Below are positions 1-6,889 of a DNA stretch of 48,849 bases, one piece after another; the stretch's first letter is position 1; the number at the start of each line of letters is the position of its first letter. The stretch is from positions 1 through 48,849 of the IMG/VR virus record IMGVR_UViG_3300030406_003081; one strand, 5' to 3'. A program made the position numbers and the translations under genes. The stretch is from a virus. The notes beneath the pieces are model-generated. The model had not been told where the DNA came from and made no database searches. It saw only the letters and a list, made by a program, of their open reading frames with translations.

Positions 1-1
1 C

Positions 2-214
2 ATGTGGATGGATGGCAGTTTCGTGAAGGCACTCGTTGAGCGTGCCGTTGAGATTCTTGAGCGTGAGAAGCGTGTACTTGAAGGCGAAGAGGACGACCTG
101 TTCTTCCGCACCAACGACCGTGGAGTGATGGAAGATGGGTGGTACGACCACCAAGCACTCGTCCGTGACTCACTCAAGGAGTGCAAGGAATACTTGGACG
201 AGGTGAAAGCATGA
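2..214 (+). CDS. Small hypothetical protein, possibly cut by the window edge
   Basis: A reading frame of 70 codons begins at the second base of the window, so its true start may lie upstream. The product is rich in Glu, Lys and Arg and probably mostly helical. It ends inside the ATGA that starts the next gene, the usual coupling in this region. I do not recognise a family. Confidence 0.6.
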   Translation: MWMDGSFVKALVERAVEILEREKRVLEGEEDDLFFRTNDRGVMEDGWYDHQALVRDSLKECKEYLDEVKA

Positions 215-393
215 GAGTCACATGCTACGGTAGCAACCGAACTTGGAAGACACCGAAGTGCGGCATGTGTCCAAGTTGTCGTCGCCGCCGACTACAAGAC
301 ATCGCTGAAAGAGTGTGGAACCTTGGGCAACCCGACCTCGCTCACAGCATCAACACTACCGCCGTGATGCTAACATACAACGAGGGAAGATGA
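211..393 (+). CDS. Small Cys/Arg-rich putative zinc-binding protein
   Basis: The product has 60 residues. The start was chosen because ATG overlaps the preceding stop as ATGA; a longer in-frame start exists at 181 but would overlap more. The N-terminal half carries KCGMCPSC followed by four Arg, a likely metal-binding knuckle with a basic patch that could contact nucleic acid. It is one of about a dozen small proteins with paired CxxC motifs in this window. Function unknown. Confidence 0.6.
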   Translation: MRVTCYGSNRTWKTPKCGMCPSCRRRRLQDIAERVWNLGQPDLAHSINTTAVMLTYNEGR

Positions 394-398
394 CCATT

Positions 399-444
399 GA
401 TTTCAATTGAAGAGTATTTAAACCACCAAAGAGAAAGGAGATGA
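399..444 (+). promoter_or_regulatory. Archaeal promoter, copy 1 of 6 (most divergent)
   Basis: The TATA-like box GTATTTAAA begins at 414 and is followed by ACCACCAAAGAGAAAGGAG. The block 399-444 matches 1897-1942 almost base for base, including GATTTCAATTGAAGAG upstream, where the BRE would lie. The ATG at 450 is 36 bases downstream of the G that opens the core, the same spacing as in copies 2 and 4. AAAGGAG at 434-440 can act as a ribosome-binding site on read-through transcripts. Confidence 0.7.
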
Positions 445-449
445 TTGAC

Positions 450-623
450 ATGGCAAGAAAAATGACGGCGAGAATCAAGGAGTGTGCTGATGGTATCGCA
501 AGAGAAGGGTACGGGTACCCGTTGTACCACTGGCAAGAAACCGTATTGGATGACAGGGATGAACCGTACACCGAGCAAGAATACCGAGTCGCCTACGAGT
601 GGCTTATGGAAAGGCTCGCTTGA
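450..623 (+). CDS. Small hypothetical protein
   Basis: The product has 57 residues. The ATG at 450 is preferred over the in-frame ATG at 441 because AAAGGAG (434-440) is then about 9 bases away; the same arrangement recurs at 1948 and 11096. It is the first gene after a conserved promoter. The sequence has a helical N-terminus and an aromatic, acidic C-terminal half. Not recognised. Confidence 0.6.
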   Translation: MARKMTARIKECADGIAREGYGYPLYHWQETVLDDRDEPYTEQEYRVAYEWLMERLA

Positions 624-639
624 ACAAGGAGGAATGAAC

Positions 640-786
640 ATGGCAAAGAAATGGACAACACGAACAGTAAGCACAGCATACCAAGGCCGACCCATGCGGG
701 AGGCAGAACGAATGAGTTTGAGGGAGAGGCACCGCCGTCACCGGCTGGCCCATCCCAACGACTTGACCATGGAGGTGAAACAATGA
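640..786 (+). CDS. Small basic hypothetical protein
   Basis: The product has 48 residues and a run of Arg, Lys and His in its centre, which suggests nucleic-acid binding. AAGGAGG at 626-632 is 7 bases upstream of the ATG, inside a cassette AAGGAGGAATGAACATG that also occurs at 3711. The ATG at 634 in the same frame is too close to this site. Its last codons overlap the next start. Not recognised. Confidence 0.55.
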   Translation: MAKKWTTRTVSTAYQGRPMREAERMSLRERHRRHRLAHPNDLTMEVKQ

Positions 787-959
787 GCGAGACAGTTACT
801 TACACACACGAGGAATTGGAACAAATGATTGATGGAGTCCGTGAATCGTACAATGTGCGAGAAGTTGTTTGCGTTAAGACGGGGCAACGATACCGAGTGA
901 GTAAATGGAACTACACCCATGGCATTGTCTTGATTGACACGACGGAAGGTGATGAGTGA
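783..959 (+). CDS. Small hypothetical protein
   Basis: The product has 58 residues. It starts at an ATGA overlap with the gene before, and GGAGGTGAAAC at 770-780 provides the ribosome-binding site. It looks helical at the N-terminus and beta-like after residue 25 (VVCVKTG, GIVLID). It ends EGDE, which is the translated ribosome-binding cassette of the next gene. Confidence 0.6.
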   Translation: MSETVTYTHEELEQMIDGVRESYNVREVVCVKTGQRYRVSKWNYTHGIVLIDTTEGDE

Positions 960-961
960 TG
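945..961 (+). promoter_or_regulatory. Stop/start coupling cassette GAAGGTGATGAGTGATG
   Basis: These 17 bases encode the end of one gene (EGDE then stop), contain the ribosome-binding site GGTGAT and end on the ATG of the next gene. Identical copies are at 9761-9777, 9913-9929 and 10101-10117, and a one-base variant is at 16479-16495. The repetition suggests a duplicated translational-coupling module. Confidence 0.6.
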
Positions 962-1057
962 TACCGAATGACAGCACAAGGCTTGGCCCGTCATGTCATG
1001 ACGACTTACAACGAAGCCACAGGCGAGACTGAAGTTATTTTGGAGTTGGTTGAATGA
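959..1057 (+). CDS. Very small hypothetical protein
   Basis: The product has 32 residues (begins MYRMTAQGLARHVM). The ATG overlaps the preceding TGA and sits 8 bases after GAAGGTGAT. The stop overlaps the next start as ATGA. Tight coupling on both sides is the main reason to believe it is translated. No family recognised. Confidence 0.5.
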   Translation: MYRMTAQGLARHVMTTYNEATGETEVILELVE

Positions 1058-1359
1058 CTTATACTGTAAAGCAGACGCAACTTGACCGAATAGTAGAGGG
1101 CATCAAGCACCTCGGAATGGATAAAAACCCCGTTCACTACTACAGCACAGACTTCACGAAGGGGCACATTCTAACCGCTCGTGATTTGAACAGTGGTGAA
1201 GTCGTAGAGATTGGAACCATCAAAGACTTTTGGCTTCCCGAATTGTTTTCTTCAGCAAACCAACTTGCTTTGGAAGTCCAATGGTTGCGTAAAGAGTTGA
1301 GCAAGTACGAAAGCATAGATTGGCAGAAACAAATTGAACTGGGGAGTGATGAAGAATGA
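1054..1359 (+). CDS. Hypothetical protein
   Basis: The product has 101 residues. It has an N-terminal region with a predicted helix (residues 7-20), a beta-rich middle (HILTARDLNSGEVVEIGTI) and a C-terminal coiled-coil-like stretch (ANQLALEVQWLRKELSKYES). It ends in acidic residues encoded by the next gene's ribosome-binding site. It directly precedes the first copy of a triplicated gene family. Not recognised. Confidence 0.6.
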   Translation: MTYTVKQTQLDRIVEGIKHLGMDKNPVHYYSTDFTKGHILTARDLNSGEVVEIGTIKDFWLPELFSSANQLALEVQWLRKELSKYESIDWQKQIELGSDEE

Positions 1360-1679
1360 TTGACACAAACAAATACGAAGGACACATACCTGCACCATGG
1401 GAGATTCACGGCGACCGCATTTGCGCCCAAGCCGCATGTACCCCCGTTGATAATGTCGGTGGCAACATCGCAACCGTAGCACACAAAGGCGTGTTGTCGG
1501 ACAACGAACCCAACAAACAACTCATCGCAGACGCACCACTTCTCCTTGAAGAAGTCAAGCGGTTGCGTGAAAGACTTGACCTCGCTGAACGCTACATCAT
1601 AGAACCCACACTAACACGAAACTACTTCGCTGATGTAGTGAGTAAAGGCTTGGATGATGAAAGGGATAACTTGGGGTGA
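1356..1679 (+). CDS. Triplicated-family protein, copy 1 (Ead/Ea22-like layout)
   Basis: The product has 107 residues. It opens with MIDTNKYEGHIPAPW and later carries LIADAPLLLEEVKRLRE; both blocks recur at 6327 and 6890. The layout (N-terminal PxPW, a variable middle, an IADAP..LLxEVxRLR helix) resembles small phage proteins of the Ead/Ea22 type, whose role is unknown. The middle differs between copies, while the ends are almost identical in DNA. The helix may be a coiled coil for self-association. Confidence 0.65.
   Translation: MIDTNKYEGHIPAPWEIHGDRICAQAACTPVDNVGGNIATVAHKGVLSDNEPNKQLIADAPLLLEEVKRLRERLDLAERYIIEPTLTRNYFADVVSKGLDDERDNLG
1521..1570 (+). repeat. Family repeat block, copy 1
   Basis: This 50-base segment encodes LIADAPLLLEEVKRLRE. 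It matches 6429-6478 and 7031-7080 with only a few synonymous or single changes. A shortened match lies at 10501-10520. It marks gene duplication within the early region. Confidence 0.75.
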
Positions 1680-1683
1680 AAGA

Positions 1684-1764
1684 ATGACTGACACCAACGC
1701 ACACAACCTCAAAATCAAAATTGAAACAGACGAGTACATCTACTGGGAATACTTGGAGGCATGA
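1684..1764 (+). CDS. Very small hypothetical protein
   Basis: The product has 26 residues (begins MTDTNAHNLKIKIE) and ends EYIYWEYLEA. GGGGTGAAAG just upstream may serve as the ribosome-binding site. Its stop overlaps the ATG at 1761. The N-terminus (MTDTN) vaguely echoes MIDTN of the gene before it, so it could be a degenerate copy. Weak case on its own. Confidence 0.4.
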   Translation: MTDTNAHNLKIKIETDEYIYWEYLEA

Positions 1765-1895
1765 ACATGGCAAACACGAAGAAGGACATACTGGAATGGG
1801 TGAAGGAGCGACTGGCATCCGTACCCGACGACGCACAAATGGAAGTGAAGATTGTGATGGGGTACTGGCACGAAGGCTTGCTTGTGGAAGTATGA
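1761..1895 (+). CDS. Small hypothetical protein
   Basis: The product has 44 residues from the overlapping ATG at 1761. The ATG at 1767 would give 42 residues and stands 6 to 8 bases after GGAGGC, so it may be the real start. A helical N-terminal half (KKDILEWVKERL) is followed by a short beta stretch (MEVKIVMGY). Not recognised. Confidence 0.5.
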   Translation: MNMANTKKDILEWVKERLASVPDDAQMEVKIVMGYWHEGLLVEV

Positions 1896-1942
1896 CGATT
1901 TCAATTGAAGAGTATATAAATCAACAAAGAGAAAGGAGATGA
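1892..1942 (+). CDS. 16-residue frame running through promoter copy 2
   Basis: An ATGA overlap opens a frame encoding MTISIEEYINQQRERR. The codons from GAG to the stop are the promoter core and the ribosome-binding site of the next gene. The phosphatase gene at 10626 ends with almost the same residues because it also reads into a promoter copy. It may be a remnant of such a tail rather than a working gene. Confidence 0.25.
   Translation: MTISIEEYINQQRERR
1897..1942 (+). promoter_or_regulatory. Archaeal promoter, copy 2 of 6
   Basis: The core GTATATAAATCAACAAAGAG begins at 1912 and differs by one base from copies 3 to 6. The TATA box TATATAAA is at 1913-1920. The upstream block GATTTCAATTGAAGAG is shared with copy 1 and could supply the BRE. 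The ATG at 1948 is 36 bases after the core opens. AAAGGAG at 1932-1938 lies 9 bases before the ATG. Confidence 0.8.
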
Positions 1943-1947
1943 GAAGC

Positions 1948-2463
1948 ATGACGAAGACAAAGCGAAACAAGAACGAAGCGGCATACCGATTTGCGACACG
2001 AGTGATTACCGACTACGGCGATTACATCAGCGCACAAGAGGCATGGACAAAACTGGTGGACAAGCGAAGCGCAGGCATGAAGGGGTGGGTGGCACTTCAA
2101 ACCCACCTTGCCGGTGCCGCAAGCAATGGCTTGCTCCACAAGAAGCGAGGCAAGGACAGCAAGGGCAAGAGCCGTGTCCTGTACGGGCCGATGATTTCCC
2201 CTGTGATGACACGCTTTGAGTCCGAGAACTTCAAGGGCGAACTTGCGACCGAGGTGGTGGACGCAGTGCAACGACCCAACCGACCATCCATCAACGACAT
2301 TCCCCTTGGCGACATCCTATCCTACAACCACTTGGAGCGTGATGACATCATGAGCGTGATTCAAAACCTGCTCTACGACACGCCGCTTGGTGAGTTGCGA
2401 CGGCGATACCCTGCCCTTGAGGACTTGGCGTGGGCCGTTGCACTTGACGGAGGTGTTGAGTGA
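1948..2463 (+). CDS. Hypothetical protein with possible winged-helix region
   Basis: The product has 171 residues. The ATG at 1948, not the in-frame one at 1939, has good spacing from AAAGGAG. The first half is basic; residues about 25-75 (ISAQEAWTKLV followed by VALQTHLAGAASNGLLHKK and a basic hairpin) could form a winged helix. The C-terminal half is helical and neutral to acidic. It leads the unit driven by promoter copy 2 and is coupled to the 419-residue protein after it. Possibly a transcriptional or replication regulator, but this is inference. Confidence 0.6.
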   Translation: MTKTKRNKNEAAYRFATRVITDYGDYISAQEAWTKLVDKRSAGMKGWVALQTHLAGAASNGLLHKKRGKDSKGKSRVLYGPMISPVMTRFESENFKGELATEVVDAVQRPNRPSINDIPLGDILSYNHLERDDIMSVIQNLLYDTPLGELRRRYPALEDLAWAVALDGGVE

Positions 2464-3722
2464 TGGGGTGGGGCAGAAAATACTTCACCGGCTACCGTGA
2501 CCCCGAAGTGTGGGCTGAGGTTGGATTGATGGGCGACAGCCTTTCGTTCACCACCGATGAAACCGTGACCAAGTTGGGCATCGGCTACATCAAAGACCAG
2601 CGGGCTGAATGCCCCATGGACACGGCCATTCGTTTCACCCTGCTCAACGCAGGTGAGAACGGTGAAATCACGGCTAAGCAAATGCTCAACCACCACACCC
2701 GATTGGCTTCACTGTTTGAGGCTGGCCTCGTGGCTGACGGCTGGTATATTGATGATGAGGGCAAGCGACAACGAGGATGGGTCTTTCACAAAGACGGCGT
2801 GCGCCTCCACTGGAACAGAATCACTTCTCATTACGCTCGCAATCAAACCCACTTCCCTGCGAGTTTCATTGGCTCAAAAGAACTTTGGCGATACGACACA
2901 GGGTGGAGTGGCCGTTCCTTCAAGTTGTCAAACAGTGGGTACATGAGCAGTGACTACAGGAAGATTTGGGAGAGCGAAGAAGGCTTCCAACCTGTTCACT
3001 TGAAGGGTCATGAGCGTGCCTTGGCAAACAGCGTTGATGACAAAGAGGTGCTGAAGCACATCAACAAATCACTCAACCGCATGGTCAAGAGCGGCAAGGC
3101 CATTCAAGTCACTGCTGGCCGTGGCCGTACCTTCCGATGGAACAAGTGGGGCTGGCTTGATGAGTACCGACAGAAGCACCTTGTCTCCGTCGCCAAGCAA
3201 CGCAAGTTGGGTGATGTGGTCAACGGGTGGGTGTACACTAAAGGACAGGTCACCGAGCAGTACGGTGTGGAGATTTGCTCCCACGAGTGGGAGCCTGTTG
3301 AGCCTGTGTTTCGCTACACTGTGAAACACCTATCACCCTATGTGTACCAAAGCGGTCAGTGGAATGGGAACGGTTATGAACTCGTTGAATACATTGATTG
3401 GTCAAGTGTTGCTTTGCCCTACTTCTTCACGGATGAAGCGGAAGCCCTTGAGGTGGCGGAAGAACTCAACGGTAGTGCCTTCCCTCGCAAGGGCATGAGT
3501 GTCCGTGTGAACGGGCAGATTGTGGCACCAAAGCACACTGTCTCCAAGCACGAAGTTACCATGCGAGTAAAGGGTGACGCTGACATTGAGGACTACATGG
3601 AACCACTTGAAATGTACAAGCGGATTCAACTGGGCAACTTTCAAATTGCAGACGAACTGAACGACTTGCTCATCAACAACATAAAGAAGAAATACGGAAG
3701 CATCATACAAAAGGAGGAATGA
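2463..3722 (+). CDS. Large hypothetical protein with two possible winged-helix segments
   Basis: The product has 419 residues. The ATG at 2463 overlaps the preceding stop by one base (TGATG); a GTG at 2460 is also in frame. Residues about 45-90 (DTAIRFTLLN..GEITAKQMLNHHTRLASLFEAGLV) read like a helix-turn-helix with a wing. A second such segment lies around 190-235 (EVLKHINKSLNRMVKSGKAIQV followed by a GRGRTFRW wing). The C-terminus is helical. It is the longest protein of the left region, so a DNA-binding role is plausible, but I recognise no family. Confidence 0.6.
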   Translation: MGWGRKYFTGYRDPEVWAEVGLMGDSLSFTTDETVTKLGIGYIKDQRAECPMDTAIRFTLLNAGENGEITAKQMLNHHTRLASLFEAGLVADGWYIDDEGKRQRGWVFHKDGVRLHWNRITSHYARNQTHFPASFIGSKELWRYDTGWSGRSFKLSNSGYMSSDYRKIWESEEGFQPVHLKGHERALANSVDDKEVLKHINKSLNRMVKSGKAIQVTAGRGRTFRWNKWGWLDEYRQKHLVSVAKQRKLGDVVNGWVYTKGQVTEQYGVEICSHEWEPVEPVFRYTVKHLSPYVYQSGQWNGNGYELVEYIDWSSVALPYFFTDEAEALEVAEELNGSAFPRKGMSVRVNGQIVAPKHTVSKHEVTMRVKGDADIEDYMEPLEMYKRIQLGNFQIADELNDLLINNIKKKYGSIIQKEE

Positions 3723-3727
3723 ACATG
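3711..3727 (+). promoter_or_regulatory. Stop/start coupling cassette AAGGAGGAATGAACATG
   Basis: A consensus ribosome-binding site (AAGGAGG), the upstream stop (TGA) and the downstream ATG are packed in 17 bases. The same string is at 626-642; near matches are at 8250-8266 and, with TAA as stop, at 22055-22071. It fixes the start of the downstream gene at the second ATG. Confidence 0.6.
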
Positions 3728-4177
3728 AATGAAGAATGGAAAACAACCATGAAGATTGACGATGAAACAAAAGCACTCATCCAAGTGCGTAAGTCCACAG
3801 GGACCAACCTGTTGCACCTGCAAGCGTTTGGCGATGGCGGCGAGTTGAACAACCGTGAGTACGGCTACGCTGACCGCTTCAGTGTCCCGCCCGTGGTCAC
3901 TGATGCCCTCATTGAGTACGGTGCTGACTTGTACCCTTCCTTGACATCGGCGCAGGAGGTTTACTTCCGAGATGTGTTGTCGGTTCACGGCTACAGCGAT
4001 GGCGTGCAGTTGCACATCAATGTCCCATCAACCGAGTGGAACTCTCCCGATGGGTTCGTGCTTGACCTACCCGCTCAGCGGTTCTCAGCGTTCATCGCCT
4101 ACATTGAGTCGGTCGGTCTGCTGACCAACCACGAGGGCGAGCAACGCTTTGTTGCACCATTACAGGAGGAAGAGTGA
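3725..4177 (+). CDS. Hypothetical protein
   Basis: The product has 150 residues. AAGGAGG at 3711-3717 is 7 bases from the ATG at 3725, so the ATG at 3719 is less likely. The sequence mixes beta-like segments (TNLLHLQAFG, GVQLHINVPS) with a helix near the C-terminus (RFSAFIAYIESVGLL) and ends EEE from the next gene's ribosome-binding site. Not recognised. Confidence 0.6.
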   Translation: MNEEWKTTMKIDDETKALIQVRKSTGTNLLHLQAFGDGGELNNREYGYADRFSVPPVVTDALIEYGADLYPSLTSAQEVYFRDVLSVHGYSDGVQLHINVPSTEWNSPDGFVLDLPAQRFSAFIAYIESVGLLTNHEGEQRFVAPLQEEE

Positions 4178-4425
4178 TGACCACGCAAGCACCCTTGGAC
4201 CATGTGCTTCACAACGGAGAAACCCTTGAGTTTTATTGGGCTGTTGCTGGACAAGAAAACAAAGGCTTCAACGATTATTTATTTCTCAAGCAAGAATGGT
4301 TGTCATTTTCTTCCGAAGACCCATTAATGGCCTCTCAGTTATTTGACAAAGTGGATGCTTATTGGTGTAAGTACATGAATGTCTTGATTGACGAGATTGT
4401 TCACTTGACACAGGGGGGAGAGTGA
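4177..4425 (+). CDS. Hypothetical protein
   Basis: The product has 82 residues. The ATG overlaps the preceding TGA by one base, after AGGAGGAAG at 4164-4172. A GTG at 4174 in frame is an alternative. The sequence is acidic and aromatic with an amphipathic C-terminal helix (ASQLFDKVDAYWCKYMNVLIDEIVHL). Local base composition is more AT-rich than in the gene before it. Not recognised. Confidence 0.6.
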   Translation: MTTQAPLDHVLHNGETLEFYWAVAGQENKGFNDYLFLKQEWLSFSSEDPLMASQLFDKVDAYWCKYMNVLIDEIVHLTQGGE

Positions 4426-4578
4426 ATGGGTGATGCTTCCAAGGTTGACAAACTCACCCTCATCCGTGCCATCCTTTCGGATTACGACATTCGTGATTTG
4501 ATTCGCAGTTTGCCCGATGACGAGATGAACTTTGAGGAACGAGCATTGGTGAAGATTTGGCAGGTGGTGAAGGAATGA
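4426..4578 (+). CDS. Small helical hypothetical protein
   Basis: The product has 50 residues. The ATG directly follows the previous stop, and GGGGGGAGAG is the ribosome-binding site. The sequence is almost all helix (KVDKLTLIRAILSDYDIRDLI..ERALVKIWQVVKE). The stop overlaps the next start as ATGA. Not recognised. Confidence 0.55.
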   Translation: MGDASKVDKLTLIRAILSDYDIRDLIRSLPDDEMNFEERALVKIWQVVKE

Positions 4579-4721
4579 CATGGTATGTGATTGACAACAG
4601 GACGGGCAACGAGACTCGGTGCCACTCGGAACTGGATGCCGCTTTCTTGTGCAAACAGTTGTGGGATTTGTTCCCCGACGACGGCGGAAACTTCGCATAC
4701 TACAAGGAGGGAAACGAATGA
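4575..4721 (+). CDS. Small hypothetical protein
   Basis: The product has 48 residues, starting at an ATGA overlap. It begins MTWYVIDNRTGNE and runs through a helix (ELDAAFLCKQLWDLFPDDG) to an EGNE tail. The pattern of a short strand, turn and helix suggests a small domain, but no family is recognised. Confidence 0.5.
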   Translation: MTWYVIDNRTGNETRCHSELDAAFLCKQLWDLFPDDGGNFAYYKEGNE

Positions 4722-5323
4722 CTTGGCTTGAGCAATTGAACACTCTTCAAATGAAACTGGTGGATGCCAGTCCCATTGATGTAAACAATGACTTGTTCAA
4801 CGCAGTGAACTTGTTTCACGATGCCTACAACGAGGTGGCACAACGAGCAACCGACAGCATACACATCAGCCCGTACTGGGCTGAGGCTGGACGCTTGATG
4901 CCACCCATCAATCCCGCCATGGTCACTTACCTCGCCGTGCGAGACATCGCTGAGATGTACGATGTTCCCATGACATGGATTTACCTCCTGCCGTTCAACA
5001 TTCAAATTGACGCCGCCGCTCGCTCAGTTATTTTCACGAGTAATCAAATCATGTATGTTAATGAGGAAGGCTACGCTACACCTGCGACACTGATGGCATG
5101 GCATGATGGAAAACAGGCGGGGCTGATTGACGAGGATGACGAGTTCCTGTTTGCCAATAGCGACTTCACGAAGGAGTACACGACCAGTGCCAACCAAGCC
5201 CTTGAGGACATGGCGAAGTCCATGGGTGCTACCAAAGAGCAGGTGCAAGAGATGATGTCGTCCACGCACATTGAGGCACCATTCCCGTATGAGAATGATG
5301 ATAGTCCTTGGGGGGATGCTTGA
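4718..5323 (+). CDS. Hypothetical protein
   Basis: The product has 201 residues from the ATG at 4718, which overlaps the preceding stop and follows AAGGAGG at 4703-4709. An upstream in-frame ATG at 4619 would run through the previous gene and lacks a ribosome-binding site. The N-terminal two thirds are helical with hydrophobic stretches but no clear membrane segment. The C-terminus is acidic and includes a predicted helix (NQALEDMAKSMGATKEQVQEMM). Not recognised. Confidence 0.6.
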   Translation: MTWLEQLNTLQMKLVDASPIDVNNDLFNAVNLFHDAYNEVAQRATDSIHISPYWAEAGRLMPPINPAMVTYLAVRDIAEMYDVPMTWIYLLPFNIQIDAAARSVIFTSNQIMYVNEEGYATPATLMAWHDGKQAGLIDEDDEFLFANSDFTKEYTTSANQALEDMAKSMGATKEQVQEMMSSTHIEAPFPYENDDSPWGDA

Positions 5324-5550
5324 TGGTGTTTATTGACCCTAACAACCTTGACGACTTGGCTTACAACGCCCACTACTGGGGTGCGGGAAACATCACGCTT
5401 GAAGACCTTGAGAAGCGGGGTTGGGCTACTGAAGACCACCTTCTTGAACTCATGAACAAGGTGAACGCCTACCTTTCCATGTGGGAGGACACCTACAAGG
5501 ACATGGAACGCATTCAACAAGAGTTGGAAAAGAAGAGGGTGAGCGAATGA
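5323..5550 (+). CDS. Small helical hypothetical protein
   Basis: The product has 75 residues. The ATG overlaps the previous TGA by one base (TGATG). An upstream ATG at 5308 in frame lies inside the preceding gene and is less likely. The C-terminal half is a long charged helix that may be a coiled coil (YKDMERIQQELEKKRVSE). Not recognised. Confidence 0.55.
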   Translation: MVFIDPNNLDDLAYNAHYWGAGNITLEDLEKRGWATEDHLLELMNKVNAYLSMWEDTYKDMERIQQELEKKRVSE

Positions 5551-5828
5551 GTGAGGATGAGTACGACGATGAAATGCTGGCCTACGGATGGGGAGTTGGA
5601 AACAGTTGGTATGACCGGCGTGACAAATACCTGTGGCAAGCGATGGGCAAAGAGAACTTAGACCCCAACAACAGCACCACTGATGAAGAGTGGGCTTTGT
5701 TTGTTGAACACTACGCTGACGCTTTTGCTGAAAACGCAAGCGATATGGCTTACGCACTTTGGCATTCATTCTTGGACAGGCACCCCGACATCAAGACGAG
5801 GTACGAGGACGACGAGGAGGACGAGTGA
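5547..5828 (+). CDS. Acidic hypothetical protein
   Basis: The product has 93 residues, strongly acidic at both ends, starting at an ATGA overlap. The middle is aromatic and helical (EEWALFVEHYADAFAENASDMAYALWHSFLDRHPD). The last eight residues are nearly all Asp and Glu and coincide with the GAGGAGGACGAG ribosome-binding region of the next gene. Confidence 0.6.
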   Translation: MSEDEYDDEMLAYGWGVGNSWYDRRDKYLWQAMGKENLDPNNSTTDEEWALFVEHYADAFAENASDMAYALWHSFLDRHPDIKTRYEDDEEDE

Positions 5829-6071
5829 ATGAAAGGACGACTTGTGATTGGACAAAATAAATGGCTTGTACTTGAACATGTGACGAACAATTGGTTTCAA
5901 ATCACCGAGGCCCACCGATGCACCGAGGTTGAGGTTGGCGAGATGGGGCGGTCAATGACTCGTGGCTGGTCATTCTATAGAACACTGGACACACCCATTC
6001 CCACACATACCTATCCTCCCACAGTGCGCTTCTTTTTGATTGCTGATGAAACGGATGGTGAAGAAGAATGA
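5829..6071 (+). CDS. Hypothetical protein
   Basis: The product has 80 residues. Its ATG follows the upstream stop with no gap. The sequence looks like a small beta barrel (RLVIGQNKWLVLEHVTNNWFQITEA, then VRFFLIADE). It ends DGEEE. The last bases plus the next start (GAAACGGATGGTGAAG) recur at 6870-6885, just before a triplicated-family gene. Confidence 0.55.
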   Translation: MKGRLVIGQNKWLVLEHVTNNWFQITEAHRCTEVEVGEMGRSMTRGWSFYRTLDTPIPTHTYPPTVRFFLIADETDGEEE

Positions 6072-6199
6072 TTGTGAGCAAAATGAGTGTAGAGTTTCAC
6101 GAATGGTTGGCTCAATGTCCTGTGCATTGGTATCGGGTCAAGGTCGGAGAAGACTTCACAGAATATGCGTTTGAAAACGAAGGAGATGAAGAAGAATGA
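6068..6199 (+). CDS. Small hypothetical protein
   Basis: The product has 43 residues, with ATGA overlaps at both ends. It includes EFHEWLAQCPVHWYRVKVG and ends in GDEEE. There is one Cys and no obvious motif. Coupling to its neighbours is the chief evidence. Confidence 0.5.
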   Translation: MIVSKMSVEFHEWLAQCPVHWYRVKVGEDFTEYAFENEGDEEE

Positions 6200-6330
6200 C
6201 CTTCGGCGGCTACTTTCTTTTACTCAGCATTTTTGCAGGGCTGTACTGGTTGGGGCTGAAACTCAACCCACCTATTCATCCACGCATTATCCCCGAACCG
6301 AACAACATGTTACGAGGTGAAGACGAATGA
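6196..6330 (+). CDS. Small single-pass membrane protein
   Basis: The product has 44 residues. Residues 3-22 (FGGYFLLLSIFAGLYWLGLK) form one uninterrupted hydrophobic segment. A proline-rich polar tail (NPPIHPRIIPEPN) follows. It is the only clear membrane segment I see among the small left-arm genes. The start overlaps the previous stop as ATGA, and the end overlaps the next start the same way. Possible roles include host-membrane interaction or lysis-related functions, but nothing in the sequence decides this. Confidence 0.55.
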   Translation: MTFGGYFLLLSIFAGLYWLGLKLNPPIHPRIIPEPNNMLRGEDE

Positions 6331-6593
6331 TTGACACAGACAAATACGAAGGACACACACCCGCACCATGGGAAAGTTTTGCTAATTTTCTCAACGAAGA
6401 AATGGGAGTCGGTGATGCGAACACACTCCTCATTGCCGACGCACCACTACTCCTTGAGGAAGTCAAGCGGTTGCGTGAGGACAACGAACTCTACCTTGCC
6501 TGCATCCACGCATCCCACTTCCGAGGCAAGCCCGGTTCCGCCATGAGTAAACTCAACCAAATGCGCTTTCTCCAAAGAGGAGAGGAAGAATAA
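6327..6593 (+). CDS. Triplicated-family protein, copy 2
   Basis: The product has 88 residues. It begins MIDTDKYEGHTPAPW and contains LIADAPLLLEEVKRLRE, nearly identical to the genes at 1356 and 6890. The region between the two blocks is shorter than in the other copies and unrelated to them. The C-terminus after the helix is also unique. The start overlaps the previous stop as ATGA. Confidence 0.65.
   Translation: MIDTDKYEGHTPAPWESFANFLNEEMGVGDANTLLIADAPLLLEEVKRLREDNELYLACIHASHFRGKPGSAMSKLNQMRFLQRGEEE
6429..6478 (+). repeat. Family repeat block, copy 2
   Basis: This segment encodes the LIADAPLLLEEVKRLRE helix and is the counterpart of 1521-1570 and 7031-7080. Confidence 0.75.
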
Positions 6594-6868
6594 TGATTGA
6601 GAATCTTGAATACACGAATCCAAAGACCGCACCAGTACCACACACGATGTCCCTTAATGCGACTTATTCCCCATTACCTCCGCACATCAAACCAAAGGTT
6701 GGTGACAAATACTTCCAAGGCATTTATTGGAGGTTCAATGCAAATCAATGGCTTGGGCCTGTTCTTCTTGAGTATGAGGGTAAAGACATGAACAAAGTCA
6801 TGTTCGTGATGACTCGTGAAGCGGTTGATTACATGTTTGACATCTATGACATGTTGTGTGTGTTTTGA
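6593..6868 (+). CDS. Hypothetical protein
   Basis: The product has 91 residues. The ATG overlaps the preceding TAA by one base, and AGAGGAGAGG upstream supplies the ribosome-binding site. The sequence is beta-like with many aromatic residues, and a helix ends it (TREAVDYMFDIYDMLCVF). The DNA is more AT-rich than most neighbours. A short gap of 21 bases follows and matches the 3' end of the gene at 5829. Confidence 0.55.
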   Translation: MIENLEYTNPKTAPVPHTMSLNATYSPLPPHIKPKVGDKYFQGIYWRFNANQWLGPVLLEYEGKDMNKVMFVMTREAVDYMFDIYDMLCVF

Positions 6869-6889
6869 AGAAACGGATGGTGAAGACGA

